From assembly GCA_903820035.1 (NCBI GenBank), contig CAIJFT010000405.1, positions 1 through 64,000 on the forward strand: DNA of 64,000 nucleotides, given 5' to 3'. This DNA is from an uncultured Opitutia bacterium. Its GTDB lineage: Bacteria; Verrucomicrobiota; Verrucomicrobiia; Opitutales; Opitutaceae. Each line of letters opens with the position of its first letter. Position 1 is the first letter of the stretch. The notes under the pieces were generated by a model, which saw only the letters and a list, made by a program, of their open reading frames with translations, was not told the DNA's origin and searched no databases. Both the position numbers and the translations under genes were made by a program. Shown here piece after piece: positions 53,836 through 62,279 of this stretch.

Positions 53836-54717
53836 TCAGGTCACAAGCAGACGTTCGCAGAGGGCCAGCAGCCGCGCCCGCAATGGTTCGCCGCGGGTGG
53901 TGAAGTCCCGCTGGAGGCGTTCGTACTCGGCGCGACCGGCGGCGGTCTCGATCGGGATCGGGGCAAATCCGATCGCCCGCAGGTCGTACGGACTGGCCCG
54001 CATGTCGATTTCGCGGATGTCGCGGGCGAGTTCGAAGCAGTCGGCCGTCAGCTCGGACGGCGTGAACGGCGCGAGTTTATAGGCCCACTTGTAGAGATCC
54101 ATGTTCGCGTGCAGGCAGCCGCGCTGTTCGAGCTGCGCCGTGTCCGTCCGGGCGGGTTGGAGTTTGTTGAGCGGCCGCGCGGGCGTGGTGAAGAACCGGA
54201 ACGCATCGTAATGCGAACAACACACCGCGTTGGCTTCGACGATCCGAGCGGTTTCGTCGGCCGGGAAACGCAGCGGCCACGCGTTGTGGCGGACTTCATC
54301 GGGCGTCTGCCGGTACACCATCGCCCACTCGTGCAGGCCGTAACAGCCGAAGAACGCGGGTCGCACCTGCATGGCTGCAAGCAGTTCGCGCAGCCAGGCG
54401 ACGGTTTCGCGGCGGTGCGGGGGCAGCGTCGCCGGATCGACCATGACACCCTCGGCGGTTTCGCGATAGCCGGTCCGCTGGAGAAAGGTCCGGGCCTCGG
54501 CGCCGGCGAGCACGACGTCGGGCCCGGGATGCCAGCGCTGCAGCCAGGCGATGCGGAAGCCGTAGTAGTTGAAAAGAAAATCGTAGACCGGATGTTTCTC
54601 CCCCCGGGCGGCCCGCGTGCGGTGCGCCGCCGTCAGGGCATGGATGCGGGCCTCGTGCGCGGCCCGGCGGGGCTGCCACTCGGCGGGCGAAAGCAAAACC
54701 GGGGCCGTGGTGGTCAC
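53836..54717 (-). CDS. 3-methyladenine DNA glycosylase-like protein
   Basis: GTG start VTTTAPVLLSPAEWQPRRAAHEARI...RARGEKHPVYDFLFNYYGFRIAWLQRWHPGPDVVLAGA; the name follows common annotation of this family. Confidence 0.65.
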   Translation of the reverse strand: MTTTAPVLLSPAEWQPRRAAHEARIHALTAAHRTRAARGEKHPVYDFLFNYYGFRIAWLQRWHPGPDVVLAGAEARTFLQRTGYRETAEGVMVDPATLPPHRRETVAWLRELLAAMQVRPAFFGCYGLHEWAMVYRQTPDEVRHNAWPLRFPADETARIVEANAVCCSHYDAFRFFTTPARPLNKLQPARTDTAQLEQRGCLHANMDLYKWAYKLAPFTPSELTADCFELARDIREIDMRASPYDLRAIGFAPIPIETAAGRAEYERLQRDFTTRGEPLRARLLALCERLLVT

Positions 54718-55202
54718 GGGGCGAACGTACGTTCGAGCGACTGGCCCGGATTCAACGGCCGCCAGGCGGCGCCAAAGGCGCGAATCGCGGCGCGGAGTGC
54801 GGTCAGGGTCGTGGCGTCGATCACCGGCGGTTTCACGCCGCGGCGGCGGCACGCCGCCCCGAGGACTTTTTTGAACGGAGTCGCTTCCGTGGCGCCGCCC
54901 CATTGGTTCGCCTGCAGGCACTCGACGAGGGCCTCGCTCTGCCGGGCGCGGGGTGGGCCGGCGCGCTTGGCGTTCGGGCCGTGGAGTTCGGCGGTCAGGC
55001 GGTCGAGTGTGGCGCCGCCGGCGACCTGACCGAAGAACGCGTCCGGCCAGCCGAGCGTTGTTTCGACGACGAAGTGAAACGCGTCGTGCGGTAAAATTCC
55101 CTGGCGCGGCAGGCCGGACTCCGTGCGTGTGCCGTCGATCCGGATACAGCTTAGCCGATCGGCCGGCTCGGTCGGGGCGGACTTGGTGAAACGGACTTGC
55201 AT
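54714..55202 (-). CDS. Hypothetical protein, overlaps the glycosylase-like gene by 4 nt
   Basis: MQVRFTKSAPTEPADRLSCIRIDGTRTESGLPRQGILPHDAFHFVVETTLGWPDAFFGQVAGGATLDRL. Confidence 0.75.
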   Translation of the reverse strand: MQVRFTKSAPTEPADRLSCIRIDGTRTESGLPRQGILPHDAFHFVVETTLGWPDAFFGQVAGGATLDRLTAELHGPNAKRAGPPRARQSEALVECLQANQWGGATEATPFKKVLGAACRRRGVKPPVIDATTLTALRAAIRAFGAAWRPLNPGQSLERTFAP

Positions 55203-55210
55203 GCCGGTGT

Positions 55211-56140
55211 TCAGGGCTTGGCCGGAAAGGTGTACGCGTAACGCGCCGCGATAAAACGCGTGAGCGCATCGACCGTGACGCGGGCGAACCGGGCGCGGTT
55301 TTCCGCCGTATCGCGGAGTCCGGTGCGGTAGGTCTCGATCTGCAGCCCGTCGACTTTCGGCGTGTCGGGCGCGGCGGCGTGGACGCGGACGGTGTATCCA
55401 CCGGAGAAGAACGGGTTGCCGTCCGGCTGCGGCTCCTGCGGGCTCGGGACGGCCCGGATGCCGCCGCGGGCGAAGAGGTCGCCGAGGCTGCCGGGGCCGC
55501 GCAACAGGTCGGAGGGTTTTCCGCCGACCCGCGCGTGCAGGTCGCGCAGCGTGCTCAGCGTGATGAGTTCAGCGGCGTCGAAGGCCGCGTTGGTTTGGTT
55601 GAGCTGCGCGGCGTCGAGCGCGTAGCCCAGTTCGATGCGGGCGATCGGGTGGCCGTGGCCGTGGAGGTCGACGAGGAAGGCAAAGCCGTGCCGGGCGACG
55701 GCGGCGGCCAGGGCGCCGCGGATGGCGGCGTGATATTCCATCCAGGTGCGCTCGGCCAGCGGCTGGCCCTGCGCGGCCTCCTTGATGTCGCGGTTGGGGT
55801 CGAGTTTGACGCGGTGCAGGTGGCTCGCGATCAGGTGCGGGTGGTGGCCGGTGCGTTGCAGGAATTCCGCGGCGACGGCGCGGGCGAGTTCCTGGGTGTT
55901 CGCGTCCATGTCGGTGACACCCTCGGTGCGGTTCGCGATCGCGGCGGGTTTCAGGCGACCGCCGTGCGGCGCGGTCAGTACGATGGGCAGGTCGCCGTGG
56001 ATTTGCTCGACGTAACGATCGGTGCCGAACGTGGCCTGCCCCGGCGCCGTGGCCAACGCGGGCAGGGCGGGCGCGCCGTGGGACGGGAGGGCCCACAACA
56101 GGCTCGCGCTGAGGATCAGGAGACGGCGGAGGAGTGACAT
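55211..56140 (-). CDS. N-formylglutamate amidohydrolase-like secreted protein
   Basis: IVLTAPHGGRLKPAAIANRTEG...DANTQELARAVAAEFLQRTGHHPHLIASHLHRVKLDPNRDIKEA; FLVDLHGHGH; signal peptide. Confidence 0.82.
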   Translation of the reverse strand: MSLLRRLLILSASLLWALPSHGAPALPALATAPGQATFGTDRYVEQIHGDLPIVLTAPHGGRLKPAAIANRTEGVTDMDANTQELARAVAAEFLQRTGHHPHLIASHLHRVKLDPNRDIKEAAQGQPLAERTWMEYHAAIRGALAAAVARHGFAFLVDLHGHGHPIARIELGYALDAAQLNQTNAAFDAAELITLSTLRDLHARVGGKPSDLLRGPGSLGDLFARGGIRAVPSPQEPQPDGNPFFSGGYTVRVHAAAPDTPKVDGLQIETYRTGLRDTAENRARFARVTVDALTRFIAARYAYTFPAKP

Positions 56141-56156
56141 GGGCGGAAAATTCGAA

Positions 56157-57053
56157 TCAGGTTGCGCGCTGCAACAGCCGCCGCACGCCCTCGATCGGGG
56201 CGGCCGTGATCGGCGTCAGCGCCAGCGGCGTGCGCACGCGCAGTGCGTCGAGGACGACCGGGTGGGTGAGGAGCGCGCCGCTCAAACCGGCGGGGACGGT
56301 GGCGAGCGATTGACCGGGAAAGAGTTTTTGCGCCACCCGCAGGGCGAGTTCGAGGAGCTCGGCGGCGGATTCGATCACGACCTGCTGCGCGGTCGGGTCG
56401 CCTTCGGCGGCGAGGCGCAGGACGGCGGGGGCGAGGGCGGCGATGACGCGGTTGGGCTCGGCGTGCTGGTAATAATAACGCGTGACGGCGCGGACGTCCC
56501 CGCCGGCGGCGAGTTGGGTGTGCTCGCGCACGGTGGCGCCGAGCGGCGAGGCGGGCAGCCAGCCCTGGAGTTCGAGCAGGCCGCGGGCGATGGCGCGGCG
56601 GCCGAGTTCGTAGCCGCTGCCCGGATCGCCGAAGCGCCAGCCGGTGCCGCCGGCGTAGTGGATGGAGCCGTCGGGCGCGCGCGCCGCGACGAACGAACCG
56701 GTGCCCGCGTGCAGGACGAGTCCGGGCCCGCCGGCGGTGGCGAGTTCGAGCGCGGGGAGGGAGTCGATGGCGGCCGAGACGCGACCGTAGCCGGTCAGCG
56801 CGGCGGCGAATTCCTGCCAGAACGTCGGGGCGCCTGACATGAAGAGCTGCGTGAGCGCGAGGGCGGGCGGCGGCGTGACCGACGCGGTGAGCGCGCGCAG
56901 GGCGTCGGTGACGATCTGCCGGGCCGCGTCGGGACCGGCGACGTTCGGATTGCAGCCGGCGGCGAGATGGCGGGCGACGATCGTGCCGGTGGCATCAACG
57001 AGGATGCACTCGGTCTTGGTGCCGCCGCCGTCGACGCCGATCTTAAAATTCAT
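56157..57053 (-). CDS. BadF/BadG-type ATPase, N-acetylglucosamine kinase-like
   Basis: FKIGVDGGGTKTECILVDATGTIVARHLAAGCNPNV; GTGSFVAARAPDGS; GDPGSGYELGRRAI. Confidence 0.9.
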   Translation of the reverse strand: MNFKIGVDGGGTKTECILVDATGTIVARHLAAGCNPNVAGPDAARQIVTDALRALTASVTPPPALALTQLFMSGAPTFWQEFAAALTGYGRVSAAIDSLPALELATAGGPGLVLHAGTGSFVAARAPDGSIHYAGGTGWRFGDPGSGYELGRRAIARGLLELQGWLPASPLGATVREHTQLAAGGDVRAVTRYYYQHAEPNRVIAALAPAVLRLAAEGDPTAQQVVIESAAELLELALRVAQKLFPGQSLATVPAGLSGALLTHPVVLDALRVRTPLALTPITAAPIEGVRRLLQRAT

Positions 57054-57063
57054 CGGACCAAGT

Positions 57064-57152
57064 TAACCACGAAATACACGAAAGACACGAAACGCTTTCG
57101 ACCGGCTCGCCGGTTCGGAGATTTTCGTGTGTTTGGTGTGTTTCGTGGTTTC
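57064..57152. repeat. Imperfect inverted repeat (AACCACGAAATACACGAAAGACACGAAA type)
   Basis: TTAACCACGAAATACACGAAAGACACGAAA ... TTTTCGTGTGTTTGGTGTGTTTCGTGGTTT. Confidence 0.85.
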
Positions 57153-57157
57153 TCCGC

Positions 57158-57892
57158 TCAGGCGAGCTGCTTGCTCAGGCGGTGCTTGTACTTTTCGCCG
57201 ACGGCGCGGTTGCGCTCGATGGAGCCGGGGATGTTCTGGCTGCGCAGCACGGGCAGGTCGTGGCCGTGGGCGTTGAGCCATTCCATCGTGGAAATCATCA
57301 GCCAGTTCAGCAGCGCCGAGCCGATGAACGTCGAGGTCGGTCCCGTGGAGACGTGGGCGTTGACCGGCATGATCGCGTCGCCGGGGACGCCGCCGTTATC
57401 GAGGGTGTAATCGGCGATGGCGTGGAGGTTCTTGCCATCGGGATGCACGGTCTTCGCCGTGGTCGACATGGCGAGCGAGGTCAGGGCGACGACGACGCAA
57501 CCCTTCTTCTTGGCGTGCAGGGCGACCTCGATGGGCGAGGAGTTTTTGCCGGAGTTGGAGATGACGATGACGACTTCGCCCGGGCGCAGCTCGTACTGGC
57601 GGTCGTAGCGTTCGACGAGTTTGGTGCCGTAGCCGACGAGGTTTTCGATGAATCCGGCGGTCGGGTCGTTGATGCTCGTGATGCAGACGAGGCCGCCGGC
57701 GCGGCCGACGATTTCGCGGGCGATGATTTCGCTGTGGCCGGACCCGAAGGTGTGGATCACGTCGCCGCGCGCGACGCTGGCGCCCAGAATCGGGGCGAGC
57801 GCGGCGAGGGTGGCGGTATTCTGCTCGCGGGCGGTCGCGAGCATCTGCAGCGAGAGATCGTAATAGGCGTGGGCGAGCGGAGACAGGGACAT
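57158..57892 (-). CDS. SIS-domain sugar isomerase-like protein
   Basis: VIHTFGSGHSEIIAREIVGRAGGLVCI; VIVISNSGKNSSPIEVALHAKKKGCVVVALTS. Confidence 0.9.
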   Translation of the reverse strand: MSLSPLAHAYYDLSLQMLATAREQNTATLAALAPILGASVARGDVIHTFGSGHSEIIAREIVGRAGGLVCITSINDPTAGFIENLVGYGTKLVERYDRQYELRPGEVVIVISNSGKNSSPIEVALHAKKKGCVVVALTSLAMSTTAKTVHPDGKNLHAIADYTLDNGGVPGDAIMPVNAHVSTGPTSTFIGSALLNWLMISTMEWLNAHGHDLPVLRSQNIPGSIERNRAVGEKYKHRLSKQLA

Positions 57893-57964
57893 GGGGAAGG
57901 GAATGAGGGAGCGAGGGAGTGAGGTGAAGCGGGAAAACGCGGGCTGGCGGGCGGATCGTGATGC

Positions 57965-57984
57965 CCTGCGTGAGTGCAGGGAGG
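57965..57984. repeat. REP-like hairpin unit, degenerate copy of the 63807-63870 unit
   Basis: CCCTGC-GTGAGT-GCAGGG. Confidence 0.45.
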
Positions 57985-58080
57985 GTCCGTGCGTTGACCC
58001 GAGGCGATCCCGGCGCTTAGGCGCCGGGCGACGTTGCGCGGACTTGCGGGGCGAGGGTGGAGTTGTACGGTCGGCGGGCC

Positions 58081-58542
58081 ATGATCCGCGGGATCGACCA
58101 CATCAACCTTGTCGTCACCGACCTTGCCCGGTCGGTGAAGTTCTACACGGAAGTGCTGGGCTTCGTGAAAACGGCGGACGTCCACATGAAGGGCGACTGG
58201 ATCGAGACGATCATCGGCCTGCGCGGGGTCGAGGGGTTGGTCGCCTTTGTTGAATTGCCGGGCGGGAGCGGGCCGCGGATCGAGTTGCTACAGTATGTGG
58301 CGCCGGCCGGCGTGACCCGGCCGGAAAATTCCCGCGCCAATACCCTCGGGCTGCGGCATATCGCGTTTCGCGTCGACGACATCGCGGGGATGGCGGCGCG
58401 GTTGAAGGCGGCGGGCGTGACGTTGTTCAGCGAACCCGTGCGCGTGCCGGCCGGCGTGGTCAAGTTCGCCGCCGGCGACAAGACGCTCGTGTATTTCCTC
58501 GATCCGGACGGCGTGATTTTGGAGTTGGCGGAGTACGGCTGA
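58081..58542 (+). CDS. VOC/glyoxalase family protein
   Basis: MIRGIDHINLVVTDLARSVKFYTEVLGFVKTAD; LRHIAFRVDDIAGMAARLKAAGV; LDPDGVILELAEYG. Confidence 0.93.
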   Translation: MIRGIDHINLVVTDLARSVKFYTEVLGFVKTADVHMKGDWIETIIGLRGVEGLVAFVELPGGSGPRIELLQYVAPAGVTRPENSRANTLGLRHIAFRVDDIAGMAARLKAAGVTLFSEPVRVPAGVVKFAAGDKTLVYFLDPDGVILELAEYG

Positions 58543-58565
58543 GGGGGCTTCGGGGCGCGCAGACG

Positions 58566-58680
58566 CTGAACAGGAAGATCGGGGAGGGCGGGGAGAAGAC
58601 CGGCCACTCGCTGGCGCTCGCAGCCACGACGATTTCGAACGGGGCTCCCCGTTCTTCCCGGCCTCGCGGTGCCAAGGGTT
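58566..58680. repeat. AACAGGAAGA-family inverted-repeat element
   Basis: GAACAGGAAGATCGGGGAGGGCGGGGAG ... CTCCCCGTTCTTCCCGGCCTCGCGGTGCCA. Confidence 0.65.
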
Positions 58681-58690
58681 CAGGGAAAGG

Positions 58691-58713
58691 CAGGCTGGAA
58701 GCCTGCGCTACGG
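58691..58713 (-). repeat. REP-like unit with GTAG head
   Basis: Minus strand GTAG-CGCAGGCTTCCAGCCTGCC; about 20 of 23 bases match 53708-53730. Confidence 0.55.
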
Positions 58714-58721
58714 CGGAGGGT

Positions 58722-59645
58722 TCAGGACTCCCAGCGGCCGTAGATGCCGCAGGGGAGCACCTTGCCGTCGCGCTGAATCGGGAGGCCGACTTCGCCCGCG
58801 GTGATGGTGCCGGCGCGGCCGTGCATGAGCTCGGCGAGCAGATTGGCGACGACGGTCGGCGAGAGGCGGGCCGTGTAGGCGTTGATCAGGACGAACAGCG
58901 GCTGCTCGCTCAACAGCGCGCGGCACTCGGTGAGGAGTTCCCAGAGATGATCCTCGAGCTTCCACATCTCGCCGGTGGCCCCGCGACCGTAGGTGGGCGG
59001 GTCCATGATGATGGCGTCGTACTTCCGGCCGCGCTTCAATTCGCGGCGGGCGAACTTGAGGCAGTCGTCCGTGATGGTGCGGATCGGGGCCTCGGCGAGA
59101 CCGCTCAGCACGGCGTTTTCGCGGCACCATTTGACCATACCCTCGGCGGCGTCGACGTGGCAGACCGTTGCCCCGGCCTTGGCGGCCGCGCAGGTGGCGG
59201 CGCCGGTGTAGCCGAAGAGATTGAGGACGTTCACCTCGCGGCCGGCGGCGCGGGCGGCTTTGATTTTCGCGGAAAACCAATCCCAGTTTACGGCCTGCTC
59301 GGGGAAGAGGCCGGTGTGCTTGAACGATGTCGGGTGGATCTTGAAGGTCAGGCCCAGTGGTTCGTAGCTGATCTTCCACGAATCCGGCAGCGGGCGCCGG
59401 TATTCCCATTTACCCCCGCCTTGCTCGCTGCGGTGGTAGAAACCGTCCCAATTTTCCCAACGTTGGGGTTTGCCGTCGCTGGTACCGCTGCCGCGCCGGG
59501 GCCAAATGATCTGTGGGTCGGGCCGGACGAGGCTGAATTCACCCCACCGCTCCTGTTTCATGCCGTCACCGCAGTCGATCAGTTGGTAGTCACGCCAGCG
59601 TTCCGCGGTGATGAGGGCAGGGCGCTGGACGGGCACGGCGGACAT
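58722..59645 (-). CDS. Class I SAM-dependent methyltransferase (RlmK/RlmI-like)
   Basis: VLNLFGYTGAATCAAAKAGATVCHVDAAEGMVKWCRENA; DAIIMDPPTYGRGATGEMWKLE. Confidence 0.9.
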   Translation of the reverse strand: MSAVPVQRPALITAERWRDYQLIDCGDGMKQERWGEFSLVRPDPQIIWPRRGSGTSDGKPQRWENWDGFYHRSEQGGGKWEYRRPLPDSWKISYEPLGLTFKIHPTSFKHTGLFPEQAVNWDWFSAKIKAARAAGREVNVLNLFGYTGAATCAAAKAGATVCHVDAAEGMVKWCRENAVLSGLAEAPIRTITDDCLKFARRELKRGRKYDAIIMDPPTYGRGATGEMWKLEDHLWELLTECRALLSEQPLFVLINAYTARLSPTVVANLLAELMHGRAGTITAGEVGLPIQRDGKVLPCGIYGRWES

Positions 59646-59938
59646 GGTTCGGTGGTGCGGGCGAGGCAAGGGTGGGTCGCCGCGGGTGTCGAGCCGCGTT
59701 TAGCCAGCACGGGTTCCGGTAGCGAAAGGCGCCGGCGCCGGGTACCAGCGTCTGCCGGGGGGGAATGGAACGGGTGCGGAAAAGGACGGAACGGCCTTTT
59801 TTTCGCGCGGCCAGTGGAGCGGGCGGCTCTCAACCCTCCAGCGCCTTCCAGTGGTGAAAGTTGAATTCGGTCCGTGGGGGCCCCGAAGGATAATCGGGGT
59901 GGCCACTCGGCCCCTTTCATTGAGATCAGGGAGATTTG

Positions 59939-59966
59939 TTGACTAGGATGTGAGTAATTGTACCTA
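59939..59966 (+). promoter_or_regulatory. Possible sigma-70-like promoter of the DUF481 gene
   Basis: TTGACT-16 nt-TACCTA in an AT-richer patch 22 nt before ATG. Confidence 0.3.
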
Positions 59967-59987
59967 GCTCGTCCGTCCCACTCACTC

Positions 59988-61028
59988 ATGAATAAATCCC
60001 TCCTCCAACGCGGAGTCCTCTCCGTTGTTTTCGCTGCGCTTCTCGCCGCTCCCTTGTCTGCCGATGTCGTTGAAACCAAGAACGGCGCCCGGATCATCGG
60101 TAAGGTGACAAAGATCGACGCCGGATCTGTTACCGTCGCCACTGATTACGCCGGCGCGGTGACGATCAAGCAGTCGGAAGTCACCGCAATTTCCACGGAC
60201 GCCCCGGTGGCGGTGCGTTTGACCTCCGGCACGCGCATTGACGGCAAGGTGGCTACGACCGGCGGGGCGGTGCAGATCACCGGCGCCGACGGTGCGATCA
60301 CGACCTCGGTTGACAAGGTGGCGGCGTCGTGGGCGGCGGGTGGCAAGGATCCGGCGGTGGCGGCGCTCGAGCGCGGCTGGGCCTACGAGGCTGCGGTCGA
60401 TGTCTCCGGCAAGTCCGGCAACAAGGAGCAGCTCGGCACGGGTTTCTCCGTCCGCGCGACGCTCGCGGGTTCCCAGGACACGCTGCAATTTTACACGGCG
60501 TACGACCGTCAGGTTTCCGACGGCAAGAAATCGGCCGACCAGTTCAAGGCCGGCGTCGACTATGCGAATAATTTTTCCGGTCGTAAATCGTGGTACGTCC
60601 GCAACGAAGGCGGCTTTGATCGCGTAAAGGATATCGATCTCTATGACGTCGCCGCGTCCGGTCTTGGGTATGACCTCATCAAGGAGCCAAAGCAGGCCCT
60701 GACGACTCGCGCCGGTCTGTCGTTCCGCTATGCCGGCTATAAGAACCCGGGCACCGCGGCCGTGAAGAGCGCCGGCTTGGACGTTGGCATCGCCCACCGG
60801 CTGCAGCTCGGGAACTCGCTGCTCGTGAATCGTCTGGCCTACGACCCGACCTTTGATGATTTCGGCAACTTTGTCCTCACCCACGAAAGTTCCCTCGAGC
60901 TGCCCGTCGCGAGCGGCCAATGGAAGATCCGTTTCGGTGTGGCCAACGACTACAACAGCAAGCCCGGCCGCGGGGTGGAGCGTCTCGACACGACCTATTT
61001 TACCCGCTTGGTGCTGAACTGGCGCTAG
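59988..61028 (+). CDS. DUF481-family outer-membrane protein with duplicated N-terminal small domains
   Basis: Signal peptide; TKNGARIIGKVTKIDAGSVTVATDYAGAVTIKQSEVTAI; barrel-like C-terminus SGQWKIRFGVANDYNSKPGRGVERLDTTYFTRLVLNWR. Confidence 0.87.
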   Translation: MNKSLLQRGVLSVVFAALLAAPLSADVVETKNGARIIGKVTKIDAGSVTVATDYAGAVTIKQSEVTAISTDAPVAVRLTSGTRIDGKVATTGGAVQITGADGAITTSVDKVAASWAAGGKDPAVAALERGWAYEAAVDVSGKSGNKEQLGTGFSVRATLAGSQDTLQFYTAYDRQVSDGKKSADQFKAGVDYANNFSGRKSWYVRNEGGFDRVKDIDLYDVAASGLGYDLIKEPKQALTTRAGLSFRYAGYKNPGTAAVKSAGLDVGIAHRLQLGNSLLVNRLAYDPTFDDFGNFVLTHESSLELPVASGQWKIRFGVANDYNSKPGRGVERLDTTYFTRLVLNWR

Positions 61029-61061
61029 GCCACCGCGGAATCTTCCGCGACCTCGCCCGGC

Positions 61062-61089
61062 AAGGCCGCCCTCCGGGGCGGCCTTTTTT
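61062..61089 (+). terminator. Intrinsic terminator
   Basis: AAGGCCGCC-CTCCG-GGGCGGCCTTTTTT. Confidence 0.9.
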
Positions 61090-61186
61090 GTCGCAGCCGT
61101 TCGCACTCGACCCGTGACAGCGGCATTGCACGGCGGCATCCGTTCCCTTTTCCTGCGGCGTCCGTCTCTTATCCCAACCCCTCCCT

Positions 61187-62191
61187 ATGAAGCTTCGCGT
61201 CCTGCCCGCCCTTGTTCTGGCCAGCCTGCTCGCATCCTCGTATGCGCTGCACGCCGCCGCCGCTGCCGCCGTCAAACTCACCCGCGCCGATGACCGGGTG
61301 CGCGTTGAAATCGACGGCCAGCTGTTCACCGAGTATATTTTCAAGGGCGCGCAAAAGCCCTACCTCTATCCGGTCATTGCGGCCGACGGCACACCGATGA
61401 CCCGCAACTACCCGATGAAATCCGATGTGGCCGGCGAGGTGAAGGATCACCCGCACCACCGGTCGCTGTGGTTCACGCACGGCGAGGTCAACGGCTTCAA
61501 CTTCTGGGCGGAGTCGGCCGGGGCCAAGCAGGGCCGCATCGTCAACACCGGCGTCGAGCAGTCCGTCCAAAACGGCGTCGGCGTGATTCGCGCCCTCAAT
61601 GAGTGGGTCGGACCGGACGGCGTGGTGCAGTTGACCGACGACACGACGATCCGCCTGCGCGGCGCGGCCGAGGGCCGTTACCTCGACTACGAGGTCACGC
61701 TCAAGGCGCCCGCCGGCAAACCCGTCGTGTTCGGCGACACCAAGGAAGGTTCGATGGCCATCCGTCTCCCGCTGTGGATGACGCCGCCGCATAGTTACTC
61801 CGACGGCGCCAATAAGCGCGTGAAGCATGAGGGGCTCGGCATCATCATCAATGACGCCGGTGTTACGAACACGCCGACCTGGGGCAAGAAGTCCGCGTGG
61901 GTCGACTACTACGCGCCGAAGGACGGCAAGGTCTACGGGGTCGCCATGTTCGATCACCCGGGCAACCCGCGCCACCCGACGTGGTGGCACGTGCGCGACT
62001 ACGCGCTGTTCGCCGCGAATCCGTTCGGCAAGCACGACTTTGAAAACCTCAAGGGCGAGCCCAACGCCGGCGACATGACGATTCCCGCGGGCGGCAGCGT
62101 CACCTTCCGCTGGCGTTTCTTCTTCCACCAGGGCGATGAAAAGACGGCGAAGATCGCCGAGCGGTTTAAGGACTACGCCGCCGGGAAGTAA
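61187..62191 (+). CDS. PmoA-like (DUF6807-type) secreted protein
   Basis: LFTEYIFKGAQKPYLYPVIAADGTPMTRNYPM; VKDHPHHRSLWFTHGEVNGFNFWAE; signal peptide. Confidence 0.87.
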   Translation: MKLRVLPALVLASLLASSYALHAAAAAAVKLTRADDRVRVEIDGQLFTEYIFKGAQKPYLYPVIAADGTPMTRNYPMKSDVAGEVKDHPHHRSLWFTHGEVNGFNFWAESAGAKQGRIVNTGVEQSVQNGVGVIRALNEWVGPDGVVQLTDDTTIRLRGAAEGRYLDYEVTLKAPAGKPVVFGDTKEGSMAIRLPLWMTPPHSYSDGANKRVKHEGLGIIINDAGVTNTPTWGKKSAWVDYYAPKDGKVYGVAMFDHPGNPRHPTWWHVRDYALFAANPFGKHDFENLKGEPNAGDMTIPAGGSVTFRWRFFFHQGDEKTAKIAERFKDYAAGK

Positions 62192-62194
62192 GCG

Positions 62195-62223
62195 CGGGGC
62201 GGGCTTCACCCCGCCCTTTTTTT
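62195..62223 (+). terminator. Intrinsic terminator
   Basis: GGGGCGGGCTTCACCCCGCCCTTTTTTT. Confidence 0.9.
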
Positions 62224-62279
62224 ATTTTGCGACCGAGCGCCGAGAGTCTTTCACCCCTCCTCCAAAAAACCCCCCCGTC

